Shown: positions 1-10,017 of the stretch, piece by piece
Numbering within the stretch: the stretch's first letter is position 1
Layout of the letters: every line of letters begins with the position of its first letter
Assembly: GCF_007830635.1 (NCBI RefSeq)
Contig: NZ_VLLA01000025.1
Location: 1-64,000, forward strand
Direction of reading: 5' to 3'
DNA from: Bradyrhizobium huanghuaihaiense
Lineage (GTDB): Bacteria > Pseudomonadota > Alphaproteobacteria > Rhizobiales > Xanthobacteraceae
Length of the DNA stretch: 64,000 nucleotides
Program-made: the position numbers and the translations under genes
The notes under the pieces: generated by a model
Database searches by the model: none
What the model was told of the DNA's origin: nothing
Seen by the model: the letters and a program-made list of their open reading frames with translations, nothing else

Positions 1-175
1 TCTCGATCCCGGGCCTGCCGTTCTCGCTGTAGAGCGGCGCGATCTCGCCGTCGATCCAGTCCCAATCGACCTTGCCGGCGAGCAGAACCAGCTCGTGCTT
101 CATATTGATGATCTGGTCGAGCCGAGCCCGGAACAGATCGTTCGATCCCGTCGTCTTGTGCTTCTTCGGCCGCAT
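1..175 (-). CDS. IS5-family-like transposase, N-terminal part (runs off the left edge)
   Basis: The minus-strand reading frame starts at the ATG at 173-175, preceded by a good ribosome site (GGAGGG), and stays open to the window edge. It begins MRPKKHKTTGSNDLFRARL and later contains a WIDGEIAPLYSENGRPG-type stretch, which I recognise as the usual amino end of IS5-family DDE transposases. Only about 58 residues are visible, so the catalytic domain cannot be judged. This element marks the left side of a decayed zone. Family assignment is from memory of IS5 proteins; a database match would be needed for the exact IS name. Confidence 0.72.
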   Translation of the reverse strand, partial: MRPKKHKTTGSNDLFRARLDQIINMKHELVLLAGKVDWDWIDGEIAPLYSENGRPGIE

Positions 176-513
176 CGTTCCCTCCGATGCAGACAAGGAA
201 TCATGCTTCCCGCTTCGAGGGAATCCACGAAAACCAAATCGCAAGGTTCTGACGCCCAAAGCATCAAAACCTTGCAATCTGGAAATGCCCCTTAGCCCAA
301 ATCGAGATTCCCGATCAGTGGCTTAGTCCTTCTTCACGGACGACTTTTTAGCCCCGCATATTCAGTGCGCGCCCGCTATCGCTTCGCTAACTCGCCGAAC
401 AAAGCCGTCTCGGGGCTTGCCCTCTGCTGCCAGTTCGATATGCCTCTCGGAACAGTGCTTTGAGCGTTTCTGTCAGCTCAATAAGCTGCGCTCTGGCTTG
501 TCCACGCCTTGCG
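176..513. other. IS end and intergenic DNA
   Basis: This stretch holds the outer end of the IS5-like element and then spacer DNA before the panC remnant. An 8-bp inverted repeat (GCAAGGTT / AACCTTGC, roughly 240-275) may belong to the IS end. No convincing gene or target-site duplication could be identified because the other IS end lies outside the window. Confidence 0.4.
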
Positions 514-1372
514 CTACCGAGTTGGCAACGCCAATACCACTTTGTCGATCCGACGCGTTGAGCCAACGTAGGCGGCCGTACATAGCGCCGCGGGGAGTCG
601 CAGTGGACTATCGGCGGTTTTGGGCGTGTCACCGTCGATAAGTCAAGATACTGCAATGTGTCAACCGCCTCCAAATGCCTTGGCAGCCGCAATCAGCTTT
701 TGTACGTTGCACTCTCCAGACCGAAAATCATCGAGCGCCGCGGGCAGCCCCTGGTTGATTGCAAGGGCCTGCTGCGCGCTTCCTAGCTGAGATAGCGATT
801 GCGACTACTCATGGCGGGCCCATCCTTTTCACGAACCGTCGGTACGGTGACGATCTCGATCGGGACATTGAGATCAACCACCATGCGACGCACGACTACG
901 CATTGCTGAACATCCTTCTGGCCAAAAAAGCGACGTGGGGCTGCACCATGTTGAACAACTTGCAGACGACAGTCGCCACACCGCGAAAATGTCCGGGCCT
1001 GAAAGCGCCGCATAGAGGTTTCGCGAGGTCGCCAGGTCCAACAAAGGTTTCGAAATTGCTCGGATAGACTTCCTGTGCATCGGGCGCGAAGAGGATCGCA
1101 ACACCAGATCCCGGCACAGTTCTTCATCGCGCAAGAAGTCGCGCAGATAGGTGCTGAGATCTTCATTTGCTCCGAACTGAGTGGGGTTAACGAAGATGCT
1201 GACGACGGTCACATCGCATTTTGCTTGGCTCGCTGCGATCAGCGCCAGGTGGCCATCGTGGAGATAGCCCACCGTCGGCACAATCCGGCCCTTTGATTGG
1301 CACTGCGGGATTTTGCGAGAGTGCGGCGAAGTTCAGCGACGCTCGTGATAATTTGAGGTGGATGGCGCCCAG
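514..1372 (-). pseudogene. panC: panC pseudogene (pantoate--beta-alanine ligase), several frameshifts
   Basis: PanC joins pantoate and beta-alanine to make pantothenate. Pieces in successive minus-strand frames line up with the protein in order: an N-terminal ITSVAELRRTL piece (from about 1370), PTVGYLHDGHLALI with the HxGH-like ATP site and FVNPTQFGANEDLS (1281-1120), FAPDAQEVYPSNFETFVG (about 1115-1060), FRGVATVVCKLFNMVQP, QKDVQQ, SSRNRYLS (about 800), AALDDFRSGECNVQKLIAAAK, then DKVVLALPTR ending at the TAG at 514-516. Frame changes near 1281, 1117, 930, 780, 650 and 550 make it non-functional. It overlaps or abuts the end of panB, as expected for a panB-panC operon. Confidence in identity is high; exact ends are approximate. 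Confidence 0.85.
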
Positions 1373-2219
1373 TTGGCAATTGCCTCCCCAACGCCTTCGG
1401 GAAGCCGATAGGACTCTTGCGGGCCGGGGAACGCGCCACGGCGGACATCCGCTGCCCCGCGCGAAAGCGCATCATGGAACTGCTGAAAGCCTTCCGTATA
1501 GGCGGGAACGAATTTGGGGCGATGACCTTCGGTTTGGCCCAGCACGTCATGAAACAGAGCACCTGCTCTGAACAGTCTGGGCCCGAGCCGATTCCGATCG
1601 TCGGTATTGTCAAGGAATCGCTTACTCGAGCAGTAAGCTCAGCCGGAGTGCCCTCCAATACCAAAGCGAAACAGCTGGCCTCCTGCAGACGATGAGCATC
1701 ATCGAGCAAACGCAGCGCTTCATCCACTTTGCGGCCCTGCACTTTGAAGCCGCCCATGACATTAACGCTCTGCGGAACAAGACCGAGATGACCCATCACG
1801 GGAATCTCGCAATCGACAATGGCACGCACCATCTCGATTCTTTTGCCACCGCCCTCGAGTCTCGCCGCAGCTGCTCCTCGCTGCAGAAATCCGCCAGCAT
1901 TTCGTATGGTCTCCTCAACGCTGACGTGGAAGCTAAGAAAGGACATATCGGCGACGAGCAAGGCACGCGGTTTGCTGCGTACGGCGGCTTCGAGGTGATG
2001 GTTCATCATCGCAACACTTACTGGAGGCGTGTTTTCGAATCCAAGGCAGACGTTACCCCCGCTGTCACCGACGAGACTGATATCGATGGAAGGATCCGGG
2101 ATAGGCGCCGCAACCGCGTCGTAGGCAGTCGTCATGACTAGACGCCGGCCGTCCTGCTTCCACCGCTGCAGGAGGGGAATTGTGATGCGGTCGACCGGTT
2201 GCTCCGAAACGCGACTCAT
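1333..2219 (-). pseudogene. panB: panB pseudogene (3-methyl-2-oxobutanoate hydroxymethyltransferase)
   Basis: PanB makes ketopantoate from 2-oxoisovalerate, the first committed step to pantothenate. The frame from the ATG at 2219 reads ITIPLLQRWKQDGRRLVM, TAYDA, SLVGDSGGNVCLGFENT, VADMSFLSF and VMGHLGLVPQSVNVMGGFKVQG, all recognisable PanB blocks. After GIGSGPDCSEQVL (near 1560) the frame breaks, and the C-terminal part LGQTEGHRPKF..YTEGFQQFHDAL continues in another frame to 1333. Substitutions also hit conserved positions (for example DSGGN where DSLGN is usual). It sits immediately upstream of the panC remnant. The pair is a dead pantothenate operon, probably redundant with chromosomal copies. 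Confidence 0.87.
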
Positions 2220-3019
2220 TTGAACTCAGTTCGATTTTTAGCTGCGAACTGACAAAGCTTTGAACTTCAACCAACTCGCCGCCTATTGCAAAGTTATAGC
2301 GATCCCCAGCGCTCGAGTTGATCGAGTATCCCACGCGATCAGCAGTCTGGTTGCTACAATTCTTCAGCGTCAATCCGCTCTTCGTCGCTGTCCAAGAAGG
2401 ACAAAGGGCAAAAAGTGAGTTGCGTATGGGCTTGGTGGATCCGCGCACCAGCGCCGTTGAGAACACACCATCGCGAGGCACGTGCGCGAGAATGACATAG
2501 GTCGAAGTCGCCCATAGGAGTTCTTGTTCCATATCTCCACAAGCCCATCGGTGGAATGGCCACTTCGAAATAAGGATGTGGATCGAGGGTGGCGGAACCG
2601 CGACAATGAAGATTGGCCTCCAGCACATCCTTCGCAGCGACTACTTTTCTCGCCAAGTGTTTTGCGCACCCGCGACTTCCCTGTGAGAGCGGAAGAAATC
2701 TGTCGACCCGCCAAGAAGAAAGGAAAGACCCTCTCGGAAATCACCCGCAGATGGTGAAAATTCCTTTTGGTTGCGTCATCAACGCCAGAAGGCTTCCTTC
2801 GCTTGCTGTAGGTCTTGCGGGCGTGTTCGGCTTCGGCCGATTCGCGGGCCGGCTGTCGCGTCGGACCGATCGGGTTTACTTCTACAGCGCACTTTTGATG
2901 CATCGATTTTTTCCAGTGTTAAATCCACCGAGGTGAGCATAAGGCGGCATGCAACAGATTGTATTTCTGAGCCGATTGATCGGTAAAGAGCTCCTATAGA
3001 GTTTTGTACCGATGTGCTT
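2220..3019. other. unassigned decayed DNA upstream of panB
   Basis: Several short overlapping frames run in both directions (for example a minus-strand frame around 2354-2656), but none shows a family I recognise, none has a clear ribosome site, and no codon pattern persists. It is probably degraded coding DNA. Nothing firm can be called here. Confidence 0.4.
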
Positions 3020-3523
3020 GAGACCGAGGCGTCCGTCTCGGCAGTCCTCCCCCGCAGGCTGCTCTGTCCTGTCCGGTCCATTAACCGCTGGCCTATATGG
3101 TCACCTTGCCGAGCTTTTTGATACCGACCCGGATCGGGTCCGCCGGAATGCTCACGTTCATAGCGTCGCTCCGGCTCAGCCGGGCCCAGGTTGCGCAATC
3201 GGTTTAATCCCAGCCGGCGCCGGATAGGGCTGAAGGTCGCCGGCGACACTACCGGCCTCGATTGAGATCTGTTTGACCTGTGGCGCTGTCGTCCCAACGT
3301 TCCGGCTTCTGCGCATGGGAAGGCAGGATTTGGCTTGGATAAAAGAGGTCTTGTGGAGCGATCACGGTCCATCCACTCCTTCCTCGCCGAACGCTTAAAC
3401 TTGGCGACCGTCCTCGCCGAAAACGGCGAGTTGCAGCGCACTGCAGCCTTCGTTAGGCCAGCCTCGATCAAGATTGGCGCCATGGCCTTTCGGCGTCAAT
3501 GGCGCATTCTTGGGGGCGTTCAT
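3020..3523 (-). pseudogene. IS481-family transposase remnant
   Basis: The minus strand starts MNAPKNAPLTPKG at 3523, the standard beginning of IS481-like transposases, and then changes frame. Further recognisable blocks follow: GLTKAA, a TVAKF helix-turn-helix piece, DRSTRPLLSKP, VSPATFSPIRRRLGLNRL, and EPERRYEREHSG, then IGQRLMDRTGQSS. The catalytic DDE core beyond this is missing. Substitutions and frame changes throughout show an old, dead copy truncated at its 3' side. It is one of several mobile-element scars flanking the ICE. Confidence 0.7.
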
Positions 3524-6439
3524 CCGATCCTTAAGGGGTAGGCTAAAGCTTCGGCAGGTTGCTTCCTCGTTCAGGACCGGATGGACAACCTACTGAAAGC
3601 TCACACCTCATGGTCTCACAGACATCCTACCCGAACTGGTTGCCCCCCCATGCGGCCCCTCTAGAGGCGCGCGTATGCGCGCAGCGATCTGTCGCGCTTT
3701 TCGGCCGCAGGTTGGGTTCCACGCAATCGAGTATGGCCAGCATCGCCAGAACTTCGTCGACGTTAAATGTGGCCGCCCTGCGATCTGATAGTCCCAGAGA
3801 CCGATGGGGGGCGCGGACCCGATTGGCTGCAAGCACCGCAAGCGCTTGCGGCCGCAAGGACGTAATATGCCGCTCGAATATATGCATTCGTTGGCCTGTA
3901 GCTGCCCTGTGGGCATGATGTCGCGAGCGCTGGTGGCCAACCCGGTCGCAAAGACTGGGGCTGGCCACCTTTGCTCCCAAGAGGCTCCAATTCTAAAGGG
4001 CTACAAAGTTGTATCTTCGAGAAGTACCAAGGGGCACCTACCAAAATCGTTGGCTCCCCTCCTCGTCGGCGACTCTCTAAGCTAGTTTTTGCCTTGAATT
4101 GGAGACACCAGCACGACCAGACACATGCACGTTGCATGAACAAGAAAACATGCCAATCGCACATGAGCGACGCAAGTATGTGGGCAGAGTCAATCGAGGC
4201 GGAGCACGATAGAAAGCCGCTGGAAAGTTATCCGAGACCCTCGTAGACCGCGATGAGGAGTACCTCGTTGAAAAATGGGCGACGCTGCCGGCGTCGCTCG
4301 TCGGCACGCCTGGCGGAGAGAATGGCACGAAGATAAGGGTGGAGGGGATTCAGCCACGCAGTCTTCTTCCCTTCCAAAGTATTGCTGATGATTGATCGGA
4401 AGCAGTGCGGGCGCGACCCGGTGCCGTTTGGTTGCGCTGGAGCAGGCGCTGTCCCTACCCGCCCGCCAGTTGAACTTAGCAGAACTTGGCTCGGCGCTTA
4501 TCTCCCCGCGGACACACAGGGGCAGCGCTCTGTCCCTGCAGCTAACCTGCTCCAAACTCAGCTTCAAGCGGCGGCAAGAAGCTGATCGGGAGCTTATCGC
4601 CAGCGGACCGAGTGAAACCGCCAAAAAACGAGAACTAACTCGTGAGTTGGAAGCAGTGCGAACGCGGTTCGGCGCCTGACGGCCTGGGGCATCATGAGGC
4701 ACTAACCCTGCCGCATCCGCACTGCAATGAGCTTAACGGAAGCGTAACTCAGCACATGGTGGTCCTTCAGCTCATGCGCTGTCCCTGCCACGCTCCCGTT
4801 AAACCCAACGATTCTTTATCGAGCCTGGCTTACCGAAAGCTGACAGACCTGCGCAGCAATTTACAACGAAAGGCGGCCTATGTGGCCGCTGGCAGTTGAG
4901 AGCAATTACGACGTTTACGCCTCAGACAATAGCCATTCGGCGCGCTTGCGATCAGCGGCAACCGCTCCGCGCTAAACGCCCGTGGCGTTCAGTTGGTCAA
5001 GCTCCACGTTGGTTTGTCGTATTGAAGACGATTGTGCCCGTTTCTCAAAATGCGTTACCAAGCTCCATCAGGCCCATCAGCGAGGCGCAAAGCGAACGGA
5101 AAGCAGCGGATGCGGCTCGGCGCCCATATCCATCCGGGGAGGGTGGACAAATGCGCTATCTCTGCCGCATCCGCTTCGCCGGCGAGCCAGGAGCGACATG
5201 ACTCGGCACCTCCCATGGAGGAAGGAAGGCGCTGTCCCTATCAAGCGCCGCTGGCACAGTAGTCAGCCTCGGGGAGCACAAGGCTAGCCACCCGGCTTTC
5301 CCGTGAGGCCCGTCGCCTCAGGGTACAGCGGGACTTTAGCGACAAGGCGGCCTCGGGAGACCTACCAGCATTGGTGGTCATACACACTTAATCGAGAAAC
5401 TGTTGGTCAAACTTGAAGACCAAGCGAGTTCAGTGCCTAGTGCTCCAGAACGATCAGGCGGCGCCAGGGGCGCCGCTTTCTCCCCATATTTCTGTTTCAG
5501 CTGCCGCAAGGAAAAAAGACCGAGCGCACCCTACAGCGTTGGCCAGCCGCAGCATTTCGTCACAACGCGGATGGCGAGCAGGGATGTCCTGCCGTCATGA
5601 AGCCGCCCGAGTTAAGAACGGCAACAAGACTTTGGGCAGCTCGCCGATCAAGCGGAGGGCGTTAGCCGCAAGGCTGACTCTTGGATCATCGCTGAACGGT
5701 GCGATTGTTTCCAGCGTCGTGAAACGGGCGTGCTGGACGGCGCATTCCTCGTTCTGTTCGAGCATGATCCGCAGTTGAGGTGCACGATGGCGTCTTCATT
5801 GGGAAAGATGGCGTCCCCCCTCGGTCCGACGAAGTGCATCTCTACCCCTTCGCGGGTCTCGAACTTCTTGCAGCGGCGGGTCCTTCCGGGCCCCCCTACG
5901 CGGGTGGACCCGCGACCACTCGACTTTGCTAGATATAAAATTTCAAAAGGCACTTTCTGTTCTCGGATCGGCGTGGAACCCAGGGGTGGGCCTGCTCAGG
6001 AAAAAAATCCGGTCGGCTATTTTTGAGCCTGAAATTGATGTCTTCGTCCGTTCGTCATCGGGCGGCGCCAAGTGCGACCGAAACACGCTCGAAAGCATCT
6101 ATACCAATTGAGACCGTATGGCTCCCAATCGGAGCCTCTATCCATGATCGTTATCGGCCTCAAGGGCCTTATCGGGGCGGCAAGACCACCGTGACCCGCA
6201 TCGAAAGCCACGGGTTTGTACGCGGCCGGTTCGCTGGCGCGCTGAAGCGACATGCTGCGCGCCTACCCACATTACCGGCGCTGCGACGAAGCCACCATCG
6301 AACGCATGATCGACGGCGACCTGAAGGAACAGCCGTTGCCCTAGCTCAGCGGCAAGTCGCCCCGGCCGGCTGCCCGCTGACGGCCCAAGAGCTGCGAAGC
6401 TACGCAAATACGCCAACGCACGTCGTCGAGATAGCGCTG
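3524..6439. other. about 2.9 kb without a recognisable gene
   Basis: Open frames are short, overlap each other on both strands and lack ribosome sites. I saw no transposase, regulator or enzyme motif. One feature is a recurring GCGCTGTCCCT-like word at about 4446-4456, 4525-4537 (with an extra CT), 4775-4786 and 5228-5239, often followed by a CCGCATCCGC-like word nearby, suggesting fragmented duplications. Overall it reads as decayed island DNA between the pan/IS remnants and the conjugation region. Confidence 0.4.
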
Positions 6440-6657
6440 GCAAAAAAGCTGACTGAGGCGCCGTGGGCAACGCAGTCGACGAGGATGTCGGCGAGACGCT
6501 CCAATCGCTTATCGACTTCGTCGGCGCCGATGCGCCGTACCAGACCTTGTTGCGGGTGGCCAGTCTAAGATCCGAGCTGTTACAGCGGCGTTGGCGATTA
6601 AGCTACGCGTTTCGTCTTTCATCTGATCCAACGAATATGACCGTTTTTGTGCCATGA
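6440..6657 (-). pseudogene. possible GNAT acetyltransferase remnant
   Basis: A minus-strand piece around 6440-6545 reads RRIGADEVDKRLERLADIL followed by VDCVAHGASVSFFA. This resembles the N-terminal part of GNAT-family acetyltransferases (usual form ALADVLVDCVEGGASVSFM). The preceding frame, starting at an ATG at 6657 (MAQKRSYSLDQMKDETRSL), is in a different register, and the rest of the GNAT fold (the acetyl-CoA loop) is absent. I take it as a truncated, frameshifted remnant. Identity is a judgement from a short match only. Confidence 0.4.
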
Positions 6658-6769
6658 ATGATAGAGCCGCGACGAAGAGGGCCCGACTACCGCCAGTCGC
6701 CTGAAGCTCATTTTTCAACACTGGCCATACGATGATGCGACCGGGACCATGACGTCATCTAGCGAAGCT

Positions 6770-7006
6770 CTATCCGTTCTCTACGAGCCGCCGAGTCTGC
6801 CGCCGCGACTTCAGGAAGCCGCGGTCGGTTGCCATGAACTTGAAGAGCATGGGCGAGATAAGCTTCGCTGGGTCAACCATCTGTCCACTTTGGGCGGATA
6901 GTAAATCCGCATAAGCAAGCAGATCGCGATGTACGCTTGCGGGTAGCTCCGCAGTGATCTTTACCGGTTTGTCATCTAGAACGGCAGCAATTTTCAACTT
7001 CGACAC
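6770..7006 (-). CDS. DUF2274 family protein, end of the trb operon
   Basis: This 78-residue protein (MSKLKIAAVLDDKPVKI, then LPASVHRDLLAYADLL) matches the DUF2274 family, which habitually follows trbI in rhizobial and sphingomonad conjugative elements. Its role is unknown; the ending of the sequence resembles small DNA-binding or plasmid-maintenance proteins, but no motif settles this. The best start is a GTG at 7004-7006, five bases after the trbI stop, implying translational coupling. It is the last gene of the long minus-strand transfer operon. Confidence 0.8.
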   Translation of the reverse strand: MSKLKIAAVLDDKPVKITAELPASVHRDLLAYADLLSAQSGQMVDPAKLISPMLFKFMATDRGFLKSRRQTRRLVENG

Positions 7007-7011
7007 AACAT

Positions 7012-8214
7012 CTACCTCGCGTAAGGCTGAAGGATCAGATCGCGATTCACGATCACGCGGATCGGGAAGCCAGGACGTACCGTCAGCGTGGGCTGGATAT
7101 TGAGACCGCGCCGAACTACCTGCTGTCCAGTTTGGTTTAGAGAGTCCGAGGCGCCGTGACGCAACGCCTGGATAATTGCGCTGTCGTTGCTGTTAGTGTC
7201 CGAGCCGGCACCCAGTTCCGTTCCGACGGCGAGAAACGTCGATAGTGCCGCAGCCTTGAAGAGTTCGCCCCAGTGATTGTCCACCTGGTCTTCTAGGCCA
7301 GCATAGCCAGCGGTGTCAGCGCCAGGCTGCCGCTCGAGAACTATAGAACGTCCATTCGGCATGATTAGCCGGGTCCAGACGAGCAGAACGCGAGACTGGC
7401 CGAAAGTGACCTGGCTGTCGTAGATGCCGATTAGACGCGCTCCCTGAGGCACGAGCAGAAAGCGACCGGTCGGCGTGTCAAAAACATTCTCGGTTACCTG
7501 CGCGGTAATTTGGCCTGGCAGGTCCGATCGGATCCCGGTGATCAGCGCCCCTGGAATCACCGTCCCGGCCTGCACGATGTATGGTGAAGCGGGCCTGATG
7601 ACACGGTCAGGGCTTACCATGCGACGGTCCACGGAGGCATTCACGAAGGCAAGCTTGCGGTCCTGGCCGTTTTGCGCAGATCTATCCTCGCCAGTGCTCG
7701 TTGCGCTTGGTGATGCGAGGCGGTCGCCTCCAACCGCCGCAGCGGTGGGCGGACGCGCTCCTTCATTGGTCGCAGCGAACAAATGGCTGATGCGGGCTGC
7801 CTCAGTCTCTTGATCCCGGCGCTGCTGGTCTGGATCAGTGCCGATCGTCGGCGACTGGCCTTGAGCAGCAAGTATTGGTCGACCGAGGTCGCCGGGAAGC
7901 GGCGGACCAAGCTGCGGGATTGGCTGGCGCGGAACGCCAGCATAGTCCTTCGGCAGCGTCGTAATACCGTCGGCAACATTGTGGTGGTCGGTACTGTAAA
8001 GCTCATCGGCCGCTTGATTGCGGGAGCGATTGTTCTGCAGCGACCACAGCACCGCTCCGCCGATGACAAGCAGGGCAACCGCGCTCCCGCCGGCCAAGAC
8101 CTTCCGCGACAACCGCGTCACGCGCGTGTGCTCTGCTCTCAAGCGGAAGCTCTCGGATGGCTCCACTTGTGTCTCCGGCGGAATAGCTTGCTCGTTTACA
8201 TTCCGAGAGTTCAT
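7012..8214 (-). CDS. trbI: TrbI, type IV secretion channel protein (VirB10-like)
   Basis: This 400-residue protein belongs to the VirB10/TrbI family, which spans the envelope and links the inner-membrane energy machinery to the outer-membrane pore of the mating apparatus. It has a short cytoplasmic N-terminus, one membrane segment near residues 40-58 (SAVALLVIGGAVLW), a proline-rich periplasmic linker, and the conserved C-terminal beta domain. Signature blocks include VIPGALITGIRSDLPGQI, GRFLLVPQGARLIG and LIMPNGRSIVLE. The length is normal for the family. The ATG overlaps the trbG stop by four bases. A 54-codon copy of its middle section recurs as a remnant near 46100-46262. Confidence 0.95.
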   Translation of the reverse strand: MNSRNVNEQAIPPETQVEPSESFRLRAEHTRVTRLSRKVLAGGSAVALLVIGGAVLWSLQNNRSRNQAADELYSTDHHNVADGITTLPKDYAGVPRQPIPQLGPPLPGDLGRPILAAQGQSPTIGTDPDQQRRDQETEAARISHLFAATNEGARPPTAAAVGGDRLASPSATSTGEDRSAQNGQDRKLAFVNASVDRRMVSPDRVIRPASPYIVQAGTVIPGALITGIRSDLPGQITAQVTENVFDTPTGRFLLVPQGARLIGIYDSQVTFGQSRVLLVWTRLIMPNGRSIVLERQPGADTAGYAGLEDQVDNHWGELFKAAALSTFLAVGTELGAGSDTNSNDSAIIQALRHGASDSLNQTGQQVVRRGLNIQPTLTVRPGFPIRVIVNRDLILQPYAR

Positions 8215-9245
8215 GACGACGGCCTCCCGCCGGTTCTGACAATCCTGACCTTCTTCTGGTGCTCACCACCAAGCCGCAGTTCGGCGGCAGCAAACAGCCG
8301 ATCGACGATCAATACATTGCCGTCAGCGCGATAGTTGACGAGTTCGGTCTTGCCGTCTGGACCGATGACAAAGAGCGGAGGCATCTCGCCCTGCACGATG
8401 CCTTGCGGGAATTCGACATAGACCTTGCGGCCATCGTCATATGCGGCGAGCGGTCGCCAGGGAGGACTGTCCCCTTCGATGGCATAGCGGGAGATGCGCT
8501 GCGCCGGGTTCGGAAGAGCGGGTTTCAGAGCGACCGAACGCCATCGTTCCCGTGCGGTTTCAGGATAGTACCAGGCAACAGACGGCATGTATGGCCGTTC
8601 GCGGGATCGGAGTTCGATCAGGTAGGTGCGCCGGTCAGTGTTGACCACTAGGTTGGTTTCGATCGAAGCTCGGGTCGGCTTGACCAAGACATGGACGCGC
8701 CGTGTATCGCCGCTGCCGCTCTCGGTATCGCCCACGACCCAGCGTACAGTATCTCCGGCCGCGATCGGCCCTGATCCCGTCAACTGTTCTCCCTCCTCGA
8801 GCGCGATATCTGTGATCTGCCCCGGCGCGGCGTAAATCTGATAGAGAGCCCCGGGACTGTAGGCGTAGATTTGCGCCGCATTGAAATACCCCCGCTTGCG
8901 CGGTTCGACCCTGGCCGCATTGTTTGCCGTCTCAACCCGGCTCACCGGTTCGACCTCTTCCTTCCCGGCCGACTTGCCTCCGAGAGCCGGCTTCCAGAGC
9001 GGCGGAACGTGAAGCGGTCGCAATCTGTCGTCGAGAGCCACGGGCGTCGCCGGCAGCGGAGGAACTTCAGTGTCATAGCTGATCTCCGGCGGAATGTATG
9101 TCGCGCACCCACCGAGCACGGACGAGCAAAGCATAAGAGCGGACAGAAGTGCACGCTTCGCGCTCACGAACCCGCGCCAAGTCGAATTGAGTCCGTTTTG
9201 CTGAATGGAACATTTCGAATGAACGTCAGACGGCGTCTTGGTCAC
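8211..9245 (-). CDS. trbG: TrbG, outer-membrane channel protein (VirB9-like)
   Basis: TrbG/VirB9 forms the outer-membrane ring of the mating channel with TrbI. The 344-residue frame carries a lipoprotein-type export signal (SALMLCSSVLGGCAT, lipobox LGGC around residue 48), then the N-terminal VirB9 domain (AAQIYAYSPGALYQIYAAP, DIALEEGEQL, RWVVGDT) and the C-terminal domain (YAIEGDSPPWRPLAAYDDGRK, TELVNYRADGNVLIVDRL). The signal peptide starts unusually far from the first ATG, so the true start may be internal, a few codons before ALLSALM. It overlaps both neighbours by four bases (trbF upstream, trbI downstream), as in a coupled operon. Confidence 0.94.
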   Translation of the reverse strand: MTKTPSDVHSKCSIQQNGLNSTWRGFVSAKRALLSALMLCSSVLGGCATYIPPEISYDTEVPPLPATPVALDDRLRPLHVPPLWKPALGGKSAGKEEVEPVSRVETANNAARVEPRKRGYFNAAQIYAYSPGALYQIYAAPGQITDIALEEGEQLTGSGPIAAGDTVRWVVGDTESGSGDTRRVHVLVKPTRASIETNLVVNTDRRTYLIELRSRERPYMPSVAWYYPETARERWRSVALKPALPNPAQRISRYAIEGDSPPWRPLAAYDDGRKVYVEFPQGIVQGEMPPLFVIGPDGKTELVNYRADGNVLIVDRLFAAAELRLGGEHQKKVRIVRTGGRPSS

Positions 9246-9925
9246 TGACCCAACTCCTTTGACCAGTTGATGGCGCGGACATAGACGCCAAGAGGATTCT
9301 TACGTAGGCGCTCGGCTTCGCGCGGCGTCTCGATCACGATTGTAAGAATTGCAGTCCAGCGCTCGGTCGAGTTCAAGGCGCCATTGTCGTAGATGCGCTG
9401 GGTCCATGCGACCCGAAAGCTTTCCGACGACGCACGAATGACGCTCGAGACCTCGACAGAGATTTGCGCCTTACCCAGCTTGGCAAAGGGGTCGTTGCTG
9501 CGCGCGTAGTCGTTGAGCGCAGCGGCGCCGCGATCAGTCGTAAAATCATAGGCCCGCAGCCAGTTTTGGCGCAGAACGATCCCGTCGGCCGGTAGGCCTC
9601 TGACATCCTCGATAAAGCGTGCCAGATGATAAGCGATCTGCGCATCAGTGGGCTGATATTCAATGTTAGCCGGCGCAATCCGCTGAGCCTGACCGAGATG
9701 ATCGACTTCGACCACCCACGGCGTGATCGAGCCCTGACTCGATTGCCAGACAAGGCCACCTGCGAGACCGGCTGACAGCATCAGGCAGCCAAAAGCCATC
9801 AGGCGCCAGCTCTTGGCTTGCACGCGCGCTGATCCAATGCGTTCGTCCCAAACCTGCGCGGCCTTTTGATAAGGCGTAATCGGCTCGGGCATGCGCCCGT
9901 AGTGAACTGATGGCCGTTTGAACAT
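9242..9925 (-). CDS. trbF: TrbF, inner-membrane/periplasmic mating protein (VirB8-like)
   Basis: TrbF is the VirB8-like assembly factor of Trb-type secretion systems. I chose the ATG at 9923-9925 (MFKRPSVHYGRMPEPITPYQ), the family's usual start, over a longer upstream frame beginning with TTG. There is one membrane helix at about residues 35-58 (LMAFGCLMLSAGLAGGLVW), then a periplasmic domain ending INWSKELGQ with the typical WTAILTIVIETPREAERLRKNPLGVYV. At 227 residues it is full length. It lies 92 bases after trbL and overlaps trbG by four bases. Confidence 0.94.
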   Translation of the reverse strand: MFKRPSVHYGRMPEPITPYQKAAQVWDERIGSARVQAKSWRLMAFGCLMLSAGLAGGLVWQSSQGSITPWVVEVDHLGQAQRIAPANIEYQPTDAQIAYHLARFIEDVRGLPADGIVLRQNWLRAYDFTTDRGAAALNDYARSNDPFAKLGKAQISVEVSSVIRASSESFRVAWTQRIYDNGALNSTERWTAILTIVIETPREAERLRKNPLGVYVRAINWSKELGQ

Positions 9926-10017
9926 CGATGGTTGCCCCTGATATCGAGTGATCGGTTTCAAGTCGTGCGATGGAAGGGTTTGCGGCGCTGGTGTGCGGCA
10001 GAGATGCGGGGTGCGTC

